NCBI GenBank assembly: GCA_016840125.1
Contig: JAEOSY010000049.1
Coordinates: 1 to 46,246 of the forward strand
Direction of reading: 5' to 3'
Source of the DNA: Candidatus Helarchaeota archaeon
Lineage (GTDB): Archaea > Asgardarchaeota > Lokiarchaeia > Helarchaeales > HEL-GB-A
DNA: 46,246 nt
The notes beneath the pieces are model-generated. The model searched no databases. It was not told the origin of the DNA and saw only the letters and a list, made by a program, of their open reading frames with translations. The translations under genes were made by a program, and so were the position numbers. Of the stretch, positions 1-7,555 are shown piece by piece. Position 1 is the stretch's first letter; every line of letters starts with the position of its first letter.

Positions 1-168
1 AGGTTAGAGCCAGTTTTGTGATTTATCTATACAAAGTAGATAATATAAATGATGATGTTAAACTAGCGTTCATAAGTTAAGGACTGTTCAAAGAAAGAAA
101 CAGGAGTGAACTCATTTTTACAACAGTAGAAAGAAATATCTTTTAGTTTTAACAGAAAAAAAAGGAGA

Positions 169-345
169 TCATTTCTCCCAGAGGGAGATTATTCGTTTTA
201 TGTTAATAAAAGTCAATTTCCCGTCTGCCTGTAGGCTTAACACGCCATCAGCACATGCAATTACTTTTCCACTGTAGACATCTGATTGCCCACAATATAC
301 TTCCAGTTCCTTTCGATAGAAGTGTTCAGAAATAAATTTATCCAT
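169..345 (-). CDS. small Sm-like protein (MM0924-like)
   Basis: This 58-residue protein has a compact strand pattern (VYSGKVIACADGVLSL, then KLTFINIKRIISLW) resembling the small Sm/Hfq-like MM0924 family of methanogens and other archaea. Such folds often bind RNA or form rings, but no function is established here. A GTG four codons upstream is possible. The ATG at 345 is preferred because a GGGTGGT SD site sits about seven bases before it. A TATA-like stretch lies at 404-413. Two near-identical palindromes just upstream (424-440 and 454-470) suggest specific regulation. The gene lies downstream of the nitronate monooxygenase-like gene on the same strand, but its own promoter suggests separate transcription. 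Family assignment is from recalled sequence pattern. Confidence 0.7.
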   Translation of the reverse strand: MDKFISEHFYRKELEVYCGQSDVYSGKVIACADGVLSLQADGKLTFINIKRIISLWEK

Positions 346-403
346 ATAATTTACCACCCATTCGTAAATTGATAAATGATTAAGTACATTATAATAGATG
401 TAT

Positions 404-413
404 TATTTAAAAC
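404..413 (-). promoter_or_regulatory. TATA-like box for the Sm-like gene
   Basis: An A/T-rich TTTTAAATAA-type element on the minus strand lies about 60 bases before the start codon at 345. A start of transcription about 25 bases downstream would leave a leader of roughly 35-40 nt that contains the GGGTGGT ribosome binding site. Confidence 0.4.
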
Positions 414-423
414 CAGCAGGTAG

Positions 424-440
424 TAGTACAGATTGTCCTA
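424..440. promoter_or_regulatory. imperfect palindromic operator-like site
   Basis: TAGTACA, then GAT, then TGTCCTA: seven-base inverted arms with one mismatch and a three-base spacer. It has the same arms as the perfect site at 454-470 and its centre is exactly 30 bp away, about three helical turns. It sits directly upstream of the TATA-like box at 404-413, where an archaeal activator or repressor could bind. Confidence 0.5.
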
Positions 441-453
441 ACATTTTTACGGG

Positions 454-470
454 TAGTACAAAATGTACTA
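454..470. promoter_or_regulatory. perfect palindromic operator-like site
   Basis: TAGTACA, then AAA, then TGTACTA: a perfect 7+3+7 inverted repeat. It overlaps the stop codon of the nitronate monooxygenase-like gene (468-470). It pairs with the imperfect copy at 424-440. The lack of a following T tract on the minus strand argues against a simple terminator. Confidence 0.5.
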
Positions 471-1355
471 ATGAGTTAAATTGAGATACTCGCCTTGTAC
501 GCCCCATTGTTTCAAGATATCATCAGATTCTGTGATTATCTTCGTAATTAATCCATTAACAGGTAATATTTCATCGATTAAACTAATTGCCATCGAGGGA
601 ACGGGAGAATCTTTCAATGAAAGATGGAAAATTTTTCTATAAAATTCCTCATCGTTATAACCTTTTTGGGCAACTAATTTGGTTTCTTTGAACTTATCGG
701 AAATTGGGCATTCTTTAGTTGCCATTAGCAGCGTGCCGAAGCAAACCGCCGAGGCACCCATCATAAGGGCTGAAAGAAATCCTCGGGCATCTGCAATGCC
801 GCCTGCAGCAATTATAGGAACGTTTAGAATGCGCTTAGCAACGGTCATATTGATAAGTGTAGTATTTTGGATTGGGTTTTTAAACCCAGTTCCTTCAATA
901 CCTACTATGACTACCATATCAGCTCCATGACGTTCTGCACTTTTGGCATGCTTTAAAGTAGCGCATTTATGTATCCAACGAACTCCTGCTTCATGGAGAC
1001 GATCACCAATCGCTTTAGCCTTATAGGCACTAGTGGTACAAACTTTTATCCCGAAATCGATAGCGGCTTCCACATAGGGCATGAAATCAGCCTCACGCAT
1101 GAAATGTCTGAATCTCTCGCCGGGTGGACCTACACTAAAATTGACACCGAAGGGTTTAGAAGTTAAGGACGTCATCTTTTCTAATTCGCCTTTAAACCGG
1201 GAGACTGTTTTAAAATTATGGGTTGTAATTATCCCAAAGCAGCCAGCCTCGGAGACAGGTGCCGCGAAATTAGCCTTGCCAAGCCCTGCAAAGGCGCCCA
1301 TAATAATAGGATATTGAACACCGGTAATTTCGGTAAAGGGTGTTTTATACTTCAT
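468..1355 (-). CDS. nitronate monooxygenase / 2-nitropropane dioxygenase-like FMN protein
   Basis: This 295-residue TIM-barrel-type flavoprotein belongs to the nitronate monooxygenase/IMPDH-like superfamily. GAFAGLG near residue 20 and AAGGIADARG at about 183-192 are the usual glycine-rich FMN phosphate-binding segments, followed by the GASAVCFGTLLMAT strand-helix. In characterised nitronate monooxygenases an AGGH motif supplies a catalytic histidine. Here the corresponding stretch reads EGTGFKNP (about 154-161) with no histidine, so activity on nitronates is doubtful and another FMN-dependent oxidation or enoyl reduction is possible. The start is supported by AGGAAATTT just upstream and a TTTAAATA box near 1376-1386. 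The gene diverges from the HEAT-repeat gene. Confidence 0.8.
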   Translation of the reverse strand: MKYKTPFTEITGVQYPIIMGAFAGLGKANFAAPVSEAGCFGIITTHNFKTVSRFKGELEKMTSLTSKPFGVNFSVGPPGERFRHFMREADFMPYVEAAIDFGIKVCTTSAYKAKAIGDRLHEAGVRWIHKCATLKHAKSAERHGADMVVIVGIEGTGFKNPIQNTTLINMTVAKRILNVPIIAAGGIADARGFLSALMMGASAVCFGTLLMATKECPISDKFKETKLVAQKGYNDEEFYRKIFHLSLKDSPVPSMAISLIDEILPVNGLITKIITESDDILKQWGVQGEYLNLTH

Positions 1356-1440
1356 AAATTTCCTATTGACAATGTTTATTTAAACTTGATTCCTTTAATG
1401 TAGTTAAACCAAGAATTTAATTCAGAGTGAAATTGGATCA

Positions 1441-3087
1441 GTGAGTCTTTTGTGGGTTTCAGAGTGTCTTCAGGGAAAGTATAAGGGACTGGAAAAGGCA
1501 GCCCGTATTTATACAGCCTCACTGGAGCAACCAATGTATTTTCGGTTAGTAATTCTGGAATTAATGGAAAATCTGACCAGCGGAGATCAAACCATGCGAA
1601 AGAATAGCTTGTGGATGCTCTCCAAGATGGTAGAAGAACGTTACAAATATGATTTTATGTCGCCCACAATCCAAATCCTCATCAGTTCGCTTAGGGAGAA
1701 AAACCAACCCATTGTCTATTACTCTCTTAAAATTATTAACCAGATTGCAAAGGCCTATTATGATCAATTCAGGGTTGCAATACCAGATGTAAGTATTCAC
1801 CTGAGGGATTCATCAGCGAAAATCAAGTCTTTAAGCGCAGCGATTATAACCCAGTTTATAGAGGCAGACTCGAATGCAATGGCATCCGCCATAGAATATC
1901 TTGTTAAAGCTTTAAGAGATCGGGAGCTCGAAATACGTGAGGTGGCGATTAAAGGACTGTTGCGGATTGATCAGCATGTGGATCAAGTAGTCCAAGCCAT
2001 TATGGAGTCATTTCAAGATGAGCAGTTCCGTGAAAACATGATACGTTATATTTTTGATTTTATTAAAGAAAATCCGGAAAGTGTAATTGAAGCCCTTCGC
2101 ATTACTATAAAAAATAAAGACGATCAAATCCGTGAGAATTCGATTATCTTTTTGCATCAAATTGCTGAGAGTAGGAGTGTTTCTGAAGTTTCTAAAGCAG
2201 TTCCAGAGCTTCTCAAAACTTTGAATGATAAAAGTAGAATTATTCGGCGTACTGCGACTAGGATTTTATATTTAATCTCAAAAGAAGACGCAAGAGCATT
2301 ATATAGAGGTGCTGATAAATTCATACAATTTTTAAAGATAAAAAATAGACAGCTAGTCACTTACTTCATGTATATGCTCGTCCAATTGCTTAAGTTTTTC
2401 CCGGATGAGCTAGCTAACCAGGTTGAACCACTTATTAAATTACTAGAAAAAAGTCGTGAGTGGGAAGAGCTTGAACCCGAAATAGAAATTATTAACATCA
2501 TTTCACTCTGTACTTTGTATCGGTATGAGAATCAAGCTGCCCTCGCATTAAATCTCGCTCAGGATTGTGCCCGAAAATATAGTCATAATAGAGGAATTTA
2601 TGAACTATTTCTATTTTTGGGTTACACTCATTTTTATTTAGGGAATTTTTCGGATTCGATTCAGGCTTTTTTGAAAGCGGAATCAGCACAAAAACGAGAG
2701 GATTTTTATACTGCGACACTCGCGACCATCATGATAGCTTTTAACTTTGCGTTATTAAGGACTTTTAGTAGCAGTTTAGACTACATGCATGATGTAGAAA
2801 GATATTATTCACAAACAAAAGATCGCTTATCAACCCATAAGACCCAAAAACTCAATTACTTGTTGGACTTCACTAGAGGACTTGCAAGCCGTGATTTCGA
2901 CCAGGCTGAGTCCGCACTTCAAGCCTATCATGAATTTATCGCTGCAAAACACCCATTCGAGCAGAAAGTTCGCTTAATCGACTTGAACAATGTAAGAAAA
3001 GTGAAGAAATTTTATCAGGAAACACAGGAAATTCTTGAGGACCTTAAAAAAGATGAGAACGAGGATGAACCAGAAATAATAGATTGA
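1441..3087 (+). CDS. HEAT-repeat protein with a TPR-like C-terminal half
   Basis: This 548-residue protein is almost entirely helical. Residues from about 30 to 330 form successive 37-40-residue antiparallel helix pairs typical of HEAT/armadillo repeats (for example RELEIREVAIKGLLRI and SRIIRRTATRILYLI). From about 340 on, repeats such as NRGIYELFLFLGYTHFYLG look TPR-like. The C-terminus is acidic. Such proteins act as cytosolic scaffolds; resemblance to adaptin or condensin HEAT arrays is structural only. The GTG start follows an in-frame stop at 1405-1407 and has only a weak ribosome site, so the message may be nearly leaderless. No catalytic motif is visible. Confidence 0.75.
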   Translation: MSLLWVSECLQGKYKGLEKAARIYTASLEQPMYFRLVILELMENLTSGDQTMRKNSLWMLSKMVEERYKYDFMSPTIQILISSLREKNQPIVYYSLKIINQIAKAYYDQFRVAIPDVSIHLRDSSAKIKSLSAAIITQFIEADSNAMASAIEYLVKALRDRELEIREVAIKGLLRIDQHVDQVVQAIMESFQDEQFRENMIRYIFDFIKENPESVIEALRITIKNKDDQIRENSIIFLHQIAESRSVSEVSKAVPELLKTLNDKSRIIRRTATRILYLISKEDARALYRGADKFIQFLKIKNRQLVTYFMYMLVQLLKFFPDELANQVEPLIKLLEKSREWEELEPEIEIINIISLCTLYRYENQAALALNLAQDCARKYSHNRGIYELFLFLGYTHFYLGNFSDSIQAFLKAESAQKREDFYTATLATIMIAFNFALLRTFSSSLDYMHDVERYYSQTKDRLSTHKTQKLNYLLDFTRGLASRDFDQAESALQAYHEFIAAKHPFEQKVRLIDLNNVRKVKKFYQETQEILEDLKKDENEDEPEIID

Positions 3088-3144
3088 ATGACGTATTACA
3101 ATAAAATTAGATTTTTTGAAAAATGCTATTTAATAAAGGAGAAT

Positions 3145-3324
3145 TTAGCGCCGGCGCCGCCTCTCTTTAAACTGTCCAACCTCGTTTCCTTCGACTATCC
3201 GATGGATATAATGTTTTTTATTTCGGATACGAGGAATTTCCTTAAGATGTCGCTTACCTACTACTTTGGGGGTTTGACTTCGCACCTTTCCAGCTTTTGT
3301 AAGGCTTCCGTGTGAACCTGGCAT
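3145..3324 (-). CDS. rps30e: 30S ribosomal protein S30e
   Basis: A 59-residue, strongly basic protein beginning MPGSHGSLTKAGKVRSQTPK, the hallmark of archaeal and eukaryotic ribosomal protein S30e, and ending in a run of arginines. In eukaryotes S30e is fused behind a ubiquitin-like domain (FAU); here it is free-standing. The reading frame stays open upstream to an ATG at 3390, but a TATA box lies at 3361-3368, inside that extension. Transcription would therefore start near 3338 and only the ATG at 3324 can be used. It is part of the small ribosomal subunit. The gene lies just downstream of Alba on the same strand, with its own promoter. Confidence 0.93.
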   Translation of the reverse strand: MPGSHGSLTKAGKVRSQTPKVVGKRHLKEIPRIRNKKHYIHRIVEGNEVGQFKERRRRR

Positions 3325-3360
3325 AATATCACTTTCTTCTTTTACTTGTAGAAGGACCAT

Positions 3361-3368
3361 ATTTAAAT
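3361..3368 (-). promoter_or_regulatory. TATA box of the S30e gene
   Basis: Minus-strand ATTTAAAT preceded by an A-rich BRE-like stretch lies about 40 bases before the S30e ATG at 3324. The predicted transcription start near 3338 leaves a leader of about 14 nt containing GAAGAAAGTGAT. It rules out the longer reading frame. Confidence 0.6.
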
Positions 3369-3454
3369 TTTTACGTTCATTGAAAGTCACTTCTTTTAGG
3401 GAGTGAATGGATTAAGATTCTAGTATATCTTAGTTGTGAGGTTTTTCACTAACG

Positions 3455-3478
3455 GAAAAAATAGAAAAGAAAAAAAAT
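3455..3478 (-). terminator. T-rich terminator downstream of Alba
   Basis: The minus strand carries runs of T (8, 4 and 6 bases, broken by single C or A) about 35-60 bases after the Alba stop codon. This is typical of intrinsic archaeal termination, and no strong hairpin is seen. Confidence 0.5.
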
Positions 3479-3512
3479 TAGAAAACTCAAAAATGAATTT
3501 TAAATTTTTTGT

Positions 3513-3800
3513 TTATTTGACTTTCAGTATGATATCGATGGTCGAAACGCTAAATTTACCCTGATCTTGTCGCTCTAACACTTCAGTTCCCGTTATAATA
3601 CTTTTGATATCGATTTTATCCTTCATAAACCGATTTCTCAGGATTTCGGCTACATCAACAGCGCGTGAGATTGCTTTCCCCCGTGCTTTCAATATAACCT
3701 CTTTGAAACCAGCTTGAATTACTGTTAGACATGCCATAACATAGTTCATCGCAGTTTTCTGACCAATAAATACGATATTATCCTTCTTTTTATCAGACAT
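3513..3800 (-). CDS. albA: DNA/RNA-binding protein Alba
   Basis: This 95-residue protein has the complete Alba fold: the N-terminal strand and helix NIVFIGQKTAMNYVMACLTV, the basic GKAISRAVDVAEILRNRF segment that contacts nucleic acid, and the beta hairpin ending STIDIILKVK. Alba is an abundant archaeal chromatin protein that binds DNA and RNA as dimers; its lysine acetylation is known in Sulfolobus. Length is normal for the family. The start ATG is preceded by GGAGTGA, and a TTTAAAT box lies at 3851-3858. It is the second informational gene next to S30e. Confidence 0.95.
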   Translation of the reverse strand: MSDKKKDNIVFIGQKTAMNYVMACLTVIQAGFKEVILKARGKAISRAVDVAEILRNRFMKDKIDIKSIITGTEVLERQDQGKFSVSTIDIILKVK

Positions 3801-3850
3801 ACTCGTTCACTCCAGTTTGTTAGTGATTTATCAACGTTCAAAGTGTATCT

Positions 3851-3867
3851 ATTTAAAATTTTTGAAG
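3851..3867 (-). promoter_or_regulatory. BRE/TATA promoter of Alba
   Basis: On the minus strand an A-rich CAAAAA element runs directly into TTTTAAAT. It lies about 50-65 bases before the Alba ATG, giving a leader of about 25-30 nt that holds the GGAGTGA ribosome site. Confidence 0.5.
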
Positions 3868-3878
3868 AATAAAATTAG

Positions 3879-4874
3879 TTAGCTTATTTTGAATTTGTTG
3901 AGTACAACGGGATTTACAATCCTAACTTTGCTGTATTCTTTAGTTAGTGCATGAATTAGATTATTTACTGCCATGTTTGCCATATTAGTACGAGTTTCGA
4001 TTGTTGCACTTCCAATATGAGGGGTTAGAACCACATTTGGAAGTTTAAAAAGTTCCTTGTTTTGGGTTGGTTCTTTTTCATAGACATCTAACCCAGCTCC
4101 TCCTAACTGAGATTGTTTCAAAGCTTGGACGAGAGCAGTTTCATCTATGATTCTTCCTCGGGCAGTATTGATAAGTATAGCAGTCGATTTCATTAGCTTT
4201 AATTGATCAGAGCCAATCATTCCTTCCGTTTTAGGTGTAAGAGGAACATGGAGAGAAATAAAATCAGATTCACTCAACAAATCATTTAACGATTTATGTT
4301 CAATCCCTAATCGTTCTTCAGATTCTGGTTTTCTCGTTCGACTGAAGTATAGAACCCGCATGTTGAATCCGAGAGCTCTTCTCGCAACTGCAAGACCAAT
4401 TCGCCCTAATCCTATAATACCTAGTGTTTTATGATGTACTTCAGCCCCAAGCATAAAGGTGGGTTCCCAAGTCGGCCATTGCTCAGTACGGGTTATATGA
4501 TCAGCCTCTACCAGCCGTCGAGCAGTCGCCATTATCAATGTCCAAGCAAGATCAGCGGTAGAATCAGTTAGAACGTCGGGAGTATGGCCCACTATTATTG
4601 ATTTTTGGGTTGCATAATCCACATCAATATTATTGAATCCTACGGCGTAGTTACTAATTACACGCAGATTTGGACCAGCGGCGTCAATTACATTAGCCGA
4701 AATCTGGTCACTCAGCATTGATAGTATACCATCGCAGTCTGGAACATTCTGTAAAAGCTCTTCATTCGATGGAGGACCAGGCCCAGGAAAAATGCGCGTC
4801 TGAGCAACTTCTCTTAACCGCTCTAGTGCATTTCCAGGTACCTTTCGAGTGACATAGACTCTGAAGTTTTGCAA
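3879..4874 (-). CDS. D-2-hydroxyacid dehydrogenase (glyoxylate/hydroxypyruvate reductase type)
   Basis: This 331-residue NAD(P)-dependent dehydrogenase has the family hallmarks: the Rossmann motif GLGRIG at about 155-160, TARGRIIDE with catalytic Arg about 239, DVYEKEP with Glu about 268, and TPHIGSAT with catalytic His about 286. SRTRK after the second strand of the Rossmann fold suggests preference for NADPH. Length and pattern match archaeal glyoxylate reductase (GyaR) and 3-phosphoglycerate dehydrogenase lacking a regulatory domain. The exact substrate, glyoxylate or hydroxypyruvate, is inferred. The start is a TTG with GGTG eight bases upstream, 21 bases after the upstream 82-residue gene, so the two are probably co-transcribed. 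Confidence 0.88.
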   Translation of the reverse strand: MQNFRVYVTRKVPGNALERLREVAQTRIFPGPGPPSNEELLQNVPDCDGILSMLSDQISANVIDAAGPNLRVISNYAVGFNNIDVDYATQKSIIVGHTPDVLTDSTADLAWTLIMATARRLVEADHITRTEQWPTWEPTFMLGAEVHHKTLGIIGLGRIGLAVARRALGFNMRVLYFSRTRKPESEERLGIEHKSLNDLLSESDFISLHVPLTPKTEGMIGSDQLKLMKSTAILINTARGRIIDETALVQALKQSQLGGAGLDVYEKEPTQNKELFKLPNVVLTPHIGSATIETRTNMANMAVNNLIHALTKEYSKVRIVNPVVLNKFKIS

Positions 4875-4895
4875 CGAATTGCACCATAGAATGAA

Positions 4896-5144
4896 TTATG
4901 GTATGGGACGTAATTTTTTATAAATTTTTACAAGATTTTCATTCAACTCTTCTACTTGGAGGAGCATCTGTGACATTATACAGAAGTTACAGTATTGAAT
5001 GGAGTAGTCCGATTCAAGAGCTTTTCCAGGAGTAGTTTTACTCCATTGGTCTGGCTCGTATTCTGTCAATCGCTCTATAATTCGCTCAGAGCATACGCCA
5101 CGTCGATTCCATAAACAGGCTTTTTTACCTTTCTTAGTTGACAT
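4896..5144 (-). CDS. small four-cysteine protein, unknown function
   Basis: An 82-residue basic protein with Cys10 and Cys18, then Cys52 and Cys55 (YCNFC), a possible zinc site or iron-sulfur site. The C-terminal third is an amphipathic helix (LLQVEELNENLVKIYKKL). No family recognised. The ATG at 5144 is preceded by AAAGTGGG. It sits directly upstream of the hydroxyacid dehydrogenase on the same strand. The 144 bases further upstream hold no gene that I can see. Confidence 0.65.
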   Translation of the reverse strand: MSTKKGKKACLWNRRGVCSERIIERLTEYEPDQWSKTTPGKALESDYSIQYCNFCIMSQMLLQVEELNENLVKIYKKLRPIP

Positions 5145-5288
5145 AATTTTCCCACTTTTTTTAAAAAAACATTAATGCAGTTCCATAATAAAACTTACTT
5201 CTTTTTGGCGAAAAGTAAGATCATTAGTCTGAAAAAAGGATGCGAGATAAAGAAATTATTTGGTCAGACAGAAATCCGAATTAAAACG

Positions 5289-5663
5289 TCATTTTATGAG
5301 ATATTCGAGTTTTAACGATAACTCATCAATTTTTTTACTCTTGTCCCGAAGTTTACCTTCAAGTGCTAACACGCGATCCTTATATTTTTTGATCAGTAAG
5401 ATGAACTGGGGTGCTACCACATTTTGGAAATGTTGTAATTGGGATTTTTGCGATTTGATTGTATTGATCAGCTCATCTTTTGACAGGGCATTTAGATTGG
5501 CGGGGATTGTATCATCTTTAGCTTTTTCTACAACGGTCTTTTCAATTTTTTCCGCTAAATCCAAGGCGCCTTCGATTTCATCTTCACACAACCCCATTTG
5601 GCGCAATAGTTCAGTCATTGGATCCGAACTATCTGCATTTTTCGGCTTTTCATTGTCAGCCAT
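5289..5663 (-). CDS. hypothetical coiled-coil protein
   Basis: This 124-residue protein has an acidic, disordered-looking N-terminus (about 1-15), a helical region MTELLRQMGLCEDEIEGALD resembling a UBA-like or short helical bundle, and a C-terminal coiled coil (about 70-122) with regular hydrophobic heptads. Function is unknown. The ATG follows CGTGATACT. It lies between the CYTH gene and the 82-residue cysteine protein, all on the same strand. The opposite-strand frame over the same region is low-complexity and judged a shadow. Confidence 0.65.
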   Translation of the reverse strand: MADNEKPKNADSSDPMTELLRQMGLCEDEIEGALDLAEKIEKTVVEKAKDDTIPANLNALSKDELINTIKSQKSQLQHFQNVVAPQFILLIKKYKDRVLALEGKLRDKSKKIDELSLKLEYLIK

Positions 5664-5732
5664 AGTATCACGATTTTACCAGTTATTTGAGCTGATACAT
5701 TCTGCTTGAATTCAATACTAAATTCTCGATTA

Positions 5733-6371
5733 TTAAAGATCTCGTTTTTTTCGGGAAGGGAGAGAATCAAGTTCATTTAATTGAGTGAGATATAATTCGA
5801 TGTAGCTGTCCCAGCATAACTGTGTCCGATCAAATCCAAGTTTTTCAAGTGAACTCCAGAGTAATTGGTCCATTTGATCAGGCGTATAATCATCTTCAGT
5901 TTCAATAGTTGCTTGTAAGTAACTACCGATTCTTTTTTTAGGGCGTTTAATAGCTTGGGCATCTATTTTTTTATCGAATTCAAAATCAACTTGACCTAAA
6001 CGCCAACGATCCCGATGTTTGGTTAGCCAAGCCAATTTCCGAAATCCAAGCCGTTTTAATATGGTATCGAGCAGGTGAGCGGTTCCTGTTGAACTGAGAG
6101 GGATTGATATGTCTTCGCGGACTTCGTATTGCATCCCTTCACGCCCACTTTTCCATGAAAATTCGCCGGCAAGGAACTTATGTGTATCTCCATTTTCTTC
6201 GATGCGAATTCGTAAAAGTTCATCCTTTTTTAATAACCTATAATTTAGGTCATAATAACTATCATTTTGTAAAACGCGTCTAAGTAAAGTGGCGCCTAGT
6301 CTTTGGAATTTTTGTTGGAGTTCTTCGTCATTAGCAACGAAGACTTTAGCTTCATATTCACGGAATGGCAT
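5733..6371 (-). CDS. CYTH domain protein (class IV adenylate cyclase / thiamine triphosphatase-like)
   Basis: A 212-residue protein starting MPFREYEAKVFV, with the ExExK signature (EYEAK) of the CYTH superfamily. Later strands carry the expected charged residues: the FSWKSGREGMQYEVREDI segment, LTKHRDRWRLGQVDFEFD, and QATIETEDD, which matches the usual EIE strand. These tunnel-fold enzymes act on nucleoside triphosphates or other triphosphates with divalent metal. CyaB-type adenylate cyclase, thiamine triphosphatase and inorganic triphosphatase cannot be told apart by eye. A TTG nine codons upstream is possible, but GGATCATC sits just before the ATG at 6371, so that start is used. Confidence 0.85.
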   Translation of the reverse strand: MPFREYEAKVFVANDEELQQKFQRLGATLLRRVLQNDSYYDLNYRLLKKDELLRIRIEENGDTHKFLAGEFSWKSGREGMQYEVREDISIPLSSTGTAHLLDTILKRLGFRKLAWLTKHRDRWRLGQVDFEFDKKIDAQAIKRPKKRIGSYLQATIETEDDYTPDQMDQLLWSSLEKLGFDRTQLCWDSYIELYLTQLNELDSLPSRKKRDL

Positions 6372-6408
6372 AAGTGATGATCCTTTGATTTTAATCAAAA
6401 AGATTTAA

Positions 6409-7374
6409 TTAAAAAGTAATATTCTTTTTGCAGATTGGGCATTTCCCTTTAATATGAACCCATTCACGAAAGTGGGTTCGATGACCAATCGCACCACACT
6501 CAGGACAAGTCTCTATAGCATCATCGTCATCAACAACAAGATTGCAGATCGTACATTTTGGTAACTCATATCCGCAGTTGGGACAGATTATCTGGGATTT
6601 ATCTATTTTTGAGCCGCATTTAGGACAGGGTATGAGTTCGATCGAGACGGTAGGAAGTGGTTCGGTAGGAGTTGTGGGAGGGGCTATAGTCGATGGAGGA
6701 ATCAAGACGCCATGGTGTGATGGTTGAGTAGGGGGTCTCATGGGAGTTGTTGAAGGTGGAGCTGGTGGGGGCGCTGTGGATGGCTGAGGAGAACGCCGCT
6801 TTCTGTAGCGTTTAAAAGCCATTCTGGCTGAAATAAGAAAAATAAGTAATGTAATACCGATTGCAATGGACATTGTTAATATCATAATATTTTGAAAAGT
6901 AAAAAATGATGTTTTTACAAATTCCGAACCTATTTTTAGTTCTGATAAACGTGCATACTGCTGATCATAACTAATCTCACCCCAAGATATCGAAATATAT
7001 AATTTACTAGATTCCTCGTTGGTGGCATTAAAATAGAATTTTATAGTTTTTATCTCGCCACTTAAAACTGAAAAATTATTGTTCCAAAACCTACCAGCAA
7101 TATTAACATCTGTAAGGAGAGTTTTATCTGCACTCACATTTACCATGAAGTATAGATTGTTAAGAGCATAACCATTAGTATTATCAATAACTATGTTGGC
7201 GGAGGTGTTAGTTCCATCTAGAACCTGAGTATAATGGTCAGTTTCATCAGGTAAAATTGCAAAATAACTACTTACAATGGAATTTCCCACCTTAATTGGA
7301 GTTGTAAATATAATTAGGGTTGTAATAAAACCCAGTAAGCAAATTAGACCAAAATAATATCTCCCGCTATGCAT
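6409..7374 (-). CDS. membrane-anchored protein with cytoplasmic zinc ribbon and RING-like finger
   Basis: This 321-residue protein has an N-terminal hydrophobic signal or anchor (about 5-25), an extracytoplasmic beta-rich domain (30-155), a transmembrane helix (about 160-183) followed by KRYRKRR (stop-transfer), and a proline/threonine-rich linker (195-245). Two zinc modules follow. The first is a C4 ribbon: Cys250, Cys253, Cys264, Cys267. The second is RING-like: Cys274/277, Cys290/293, His298/301, Cys312/315, with Trp305 placed as in RING E3 ligases before CPIC. Asgard archaea are known to carry ubiquitin-type systems with RING proteins; ligase activity here is inference. The second histidine pair is spaced C-x4-H, slightly wider than canonical RING-H2. 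Confidence 0.8.
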   Translation of the reverse strand: MHSGRYYFGLICLLGFITTLIIFTTPIKVGNSIVSSYFAILPDETDHYTQVLDGTNTSANIVIDNTNGYALNNLYFMVNVSADKTLLTDVNIAGRFWNNNFSVLSGEIKTIKFYFNATNEESSKLYISISWGEISYDQQYARLSELKIGSEFVKTSFFTFQNIMILTMSIAIGITLLIFLISARMAFKRYRKRRSPQPSTAPPPAPPSTTPMRPPTQPSHHGVLIPPSTIAPPTTPTEPLPTVSIELIPCPKCGSKIDKSQIICPNCGYELPKCTICNLVVDDDDAIETCPECGAIGHRTHFREWVHIKGKCPICKKNITF

Positions 7375-7509
7375 TTTTACTCTCGTGTTCCATTAAGATA
7401 ATTTTGTCATAAAAAGTTTATTGTAAAACAATAAAATCAATGTTATTAAAGGAAGAGAACTTTGTAATATCCTGATCGTGACGTCCTTTAAAACGCTTTT
7501 TTACAGCGA

Positions 7510-7523
7510 TTTACTGTAGTAAA
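7510..7523. repeat. short inverted repeat upstream of the nucleotidyltransferase gene
   Basis: TTTACT, then GT, then AGTAAA: six-base perfect arms about 33 bases before the start codon of the nucleotidyltransferase, in the 181-base divergent spacer. It may be an operator, or chance in an A/T-rich spacer. Confidence 0.25.
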
Positions 7524-7555
7524 GAATGATATAGCTTTAGAATCAGGAGTGGAAA

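Noticed and set aside
1..168. Possible C/D-box small RNA (ATGATGA near 48-55)
   Set aside because: A C-box-like string is present but no D box (CTGA) at suitable distance; no gene or RNA can be supported in this stretch.
454..470. Palindrome as a hairpin terminator of the nitronate monooxygenase-like gene
   Set aside because: No T tract follows on the minus strand, and a second copy 30 bp away fits operator sites better.
3088..3315. 75-residue frame on the plus strand over the S30e gene
   Set aside because: It is antisense to S30e, which has a conserved family sequence and its own promoter; the plus frame has no recognisable features.
5260..5709. 149-residue plus-strand frame with many serines
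   Set aside because: Shadow of the coiled-coil gene on the minus strand; serine- and phenylalanine-rich as expected of antisense to a lysine/glutamate-rich gene.
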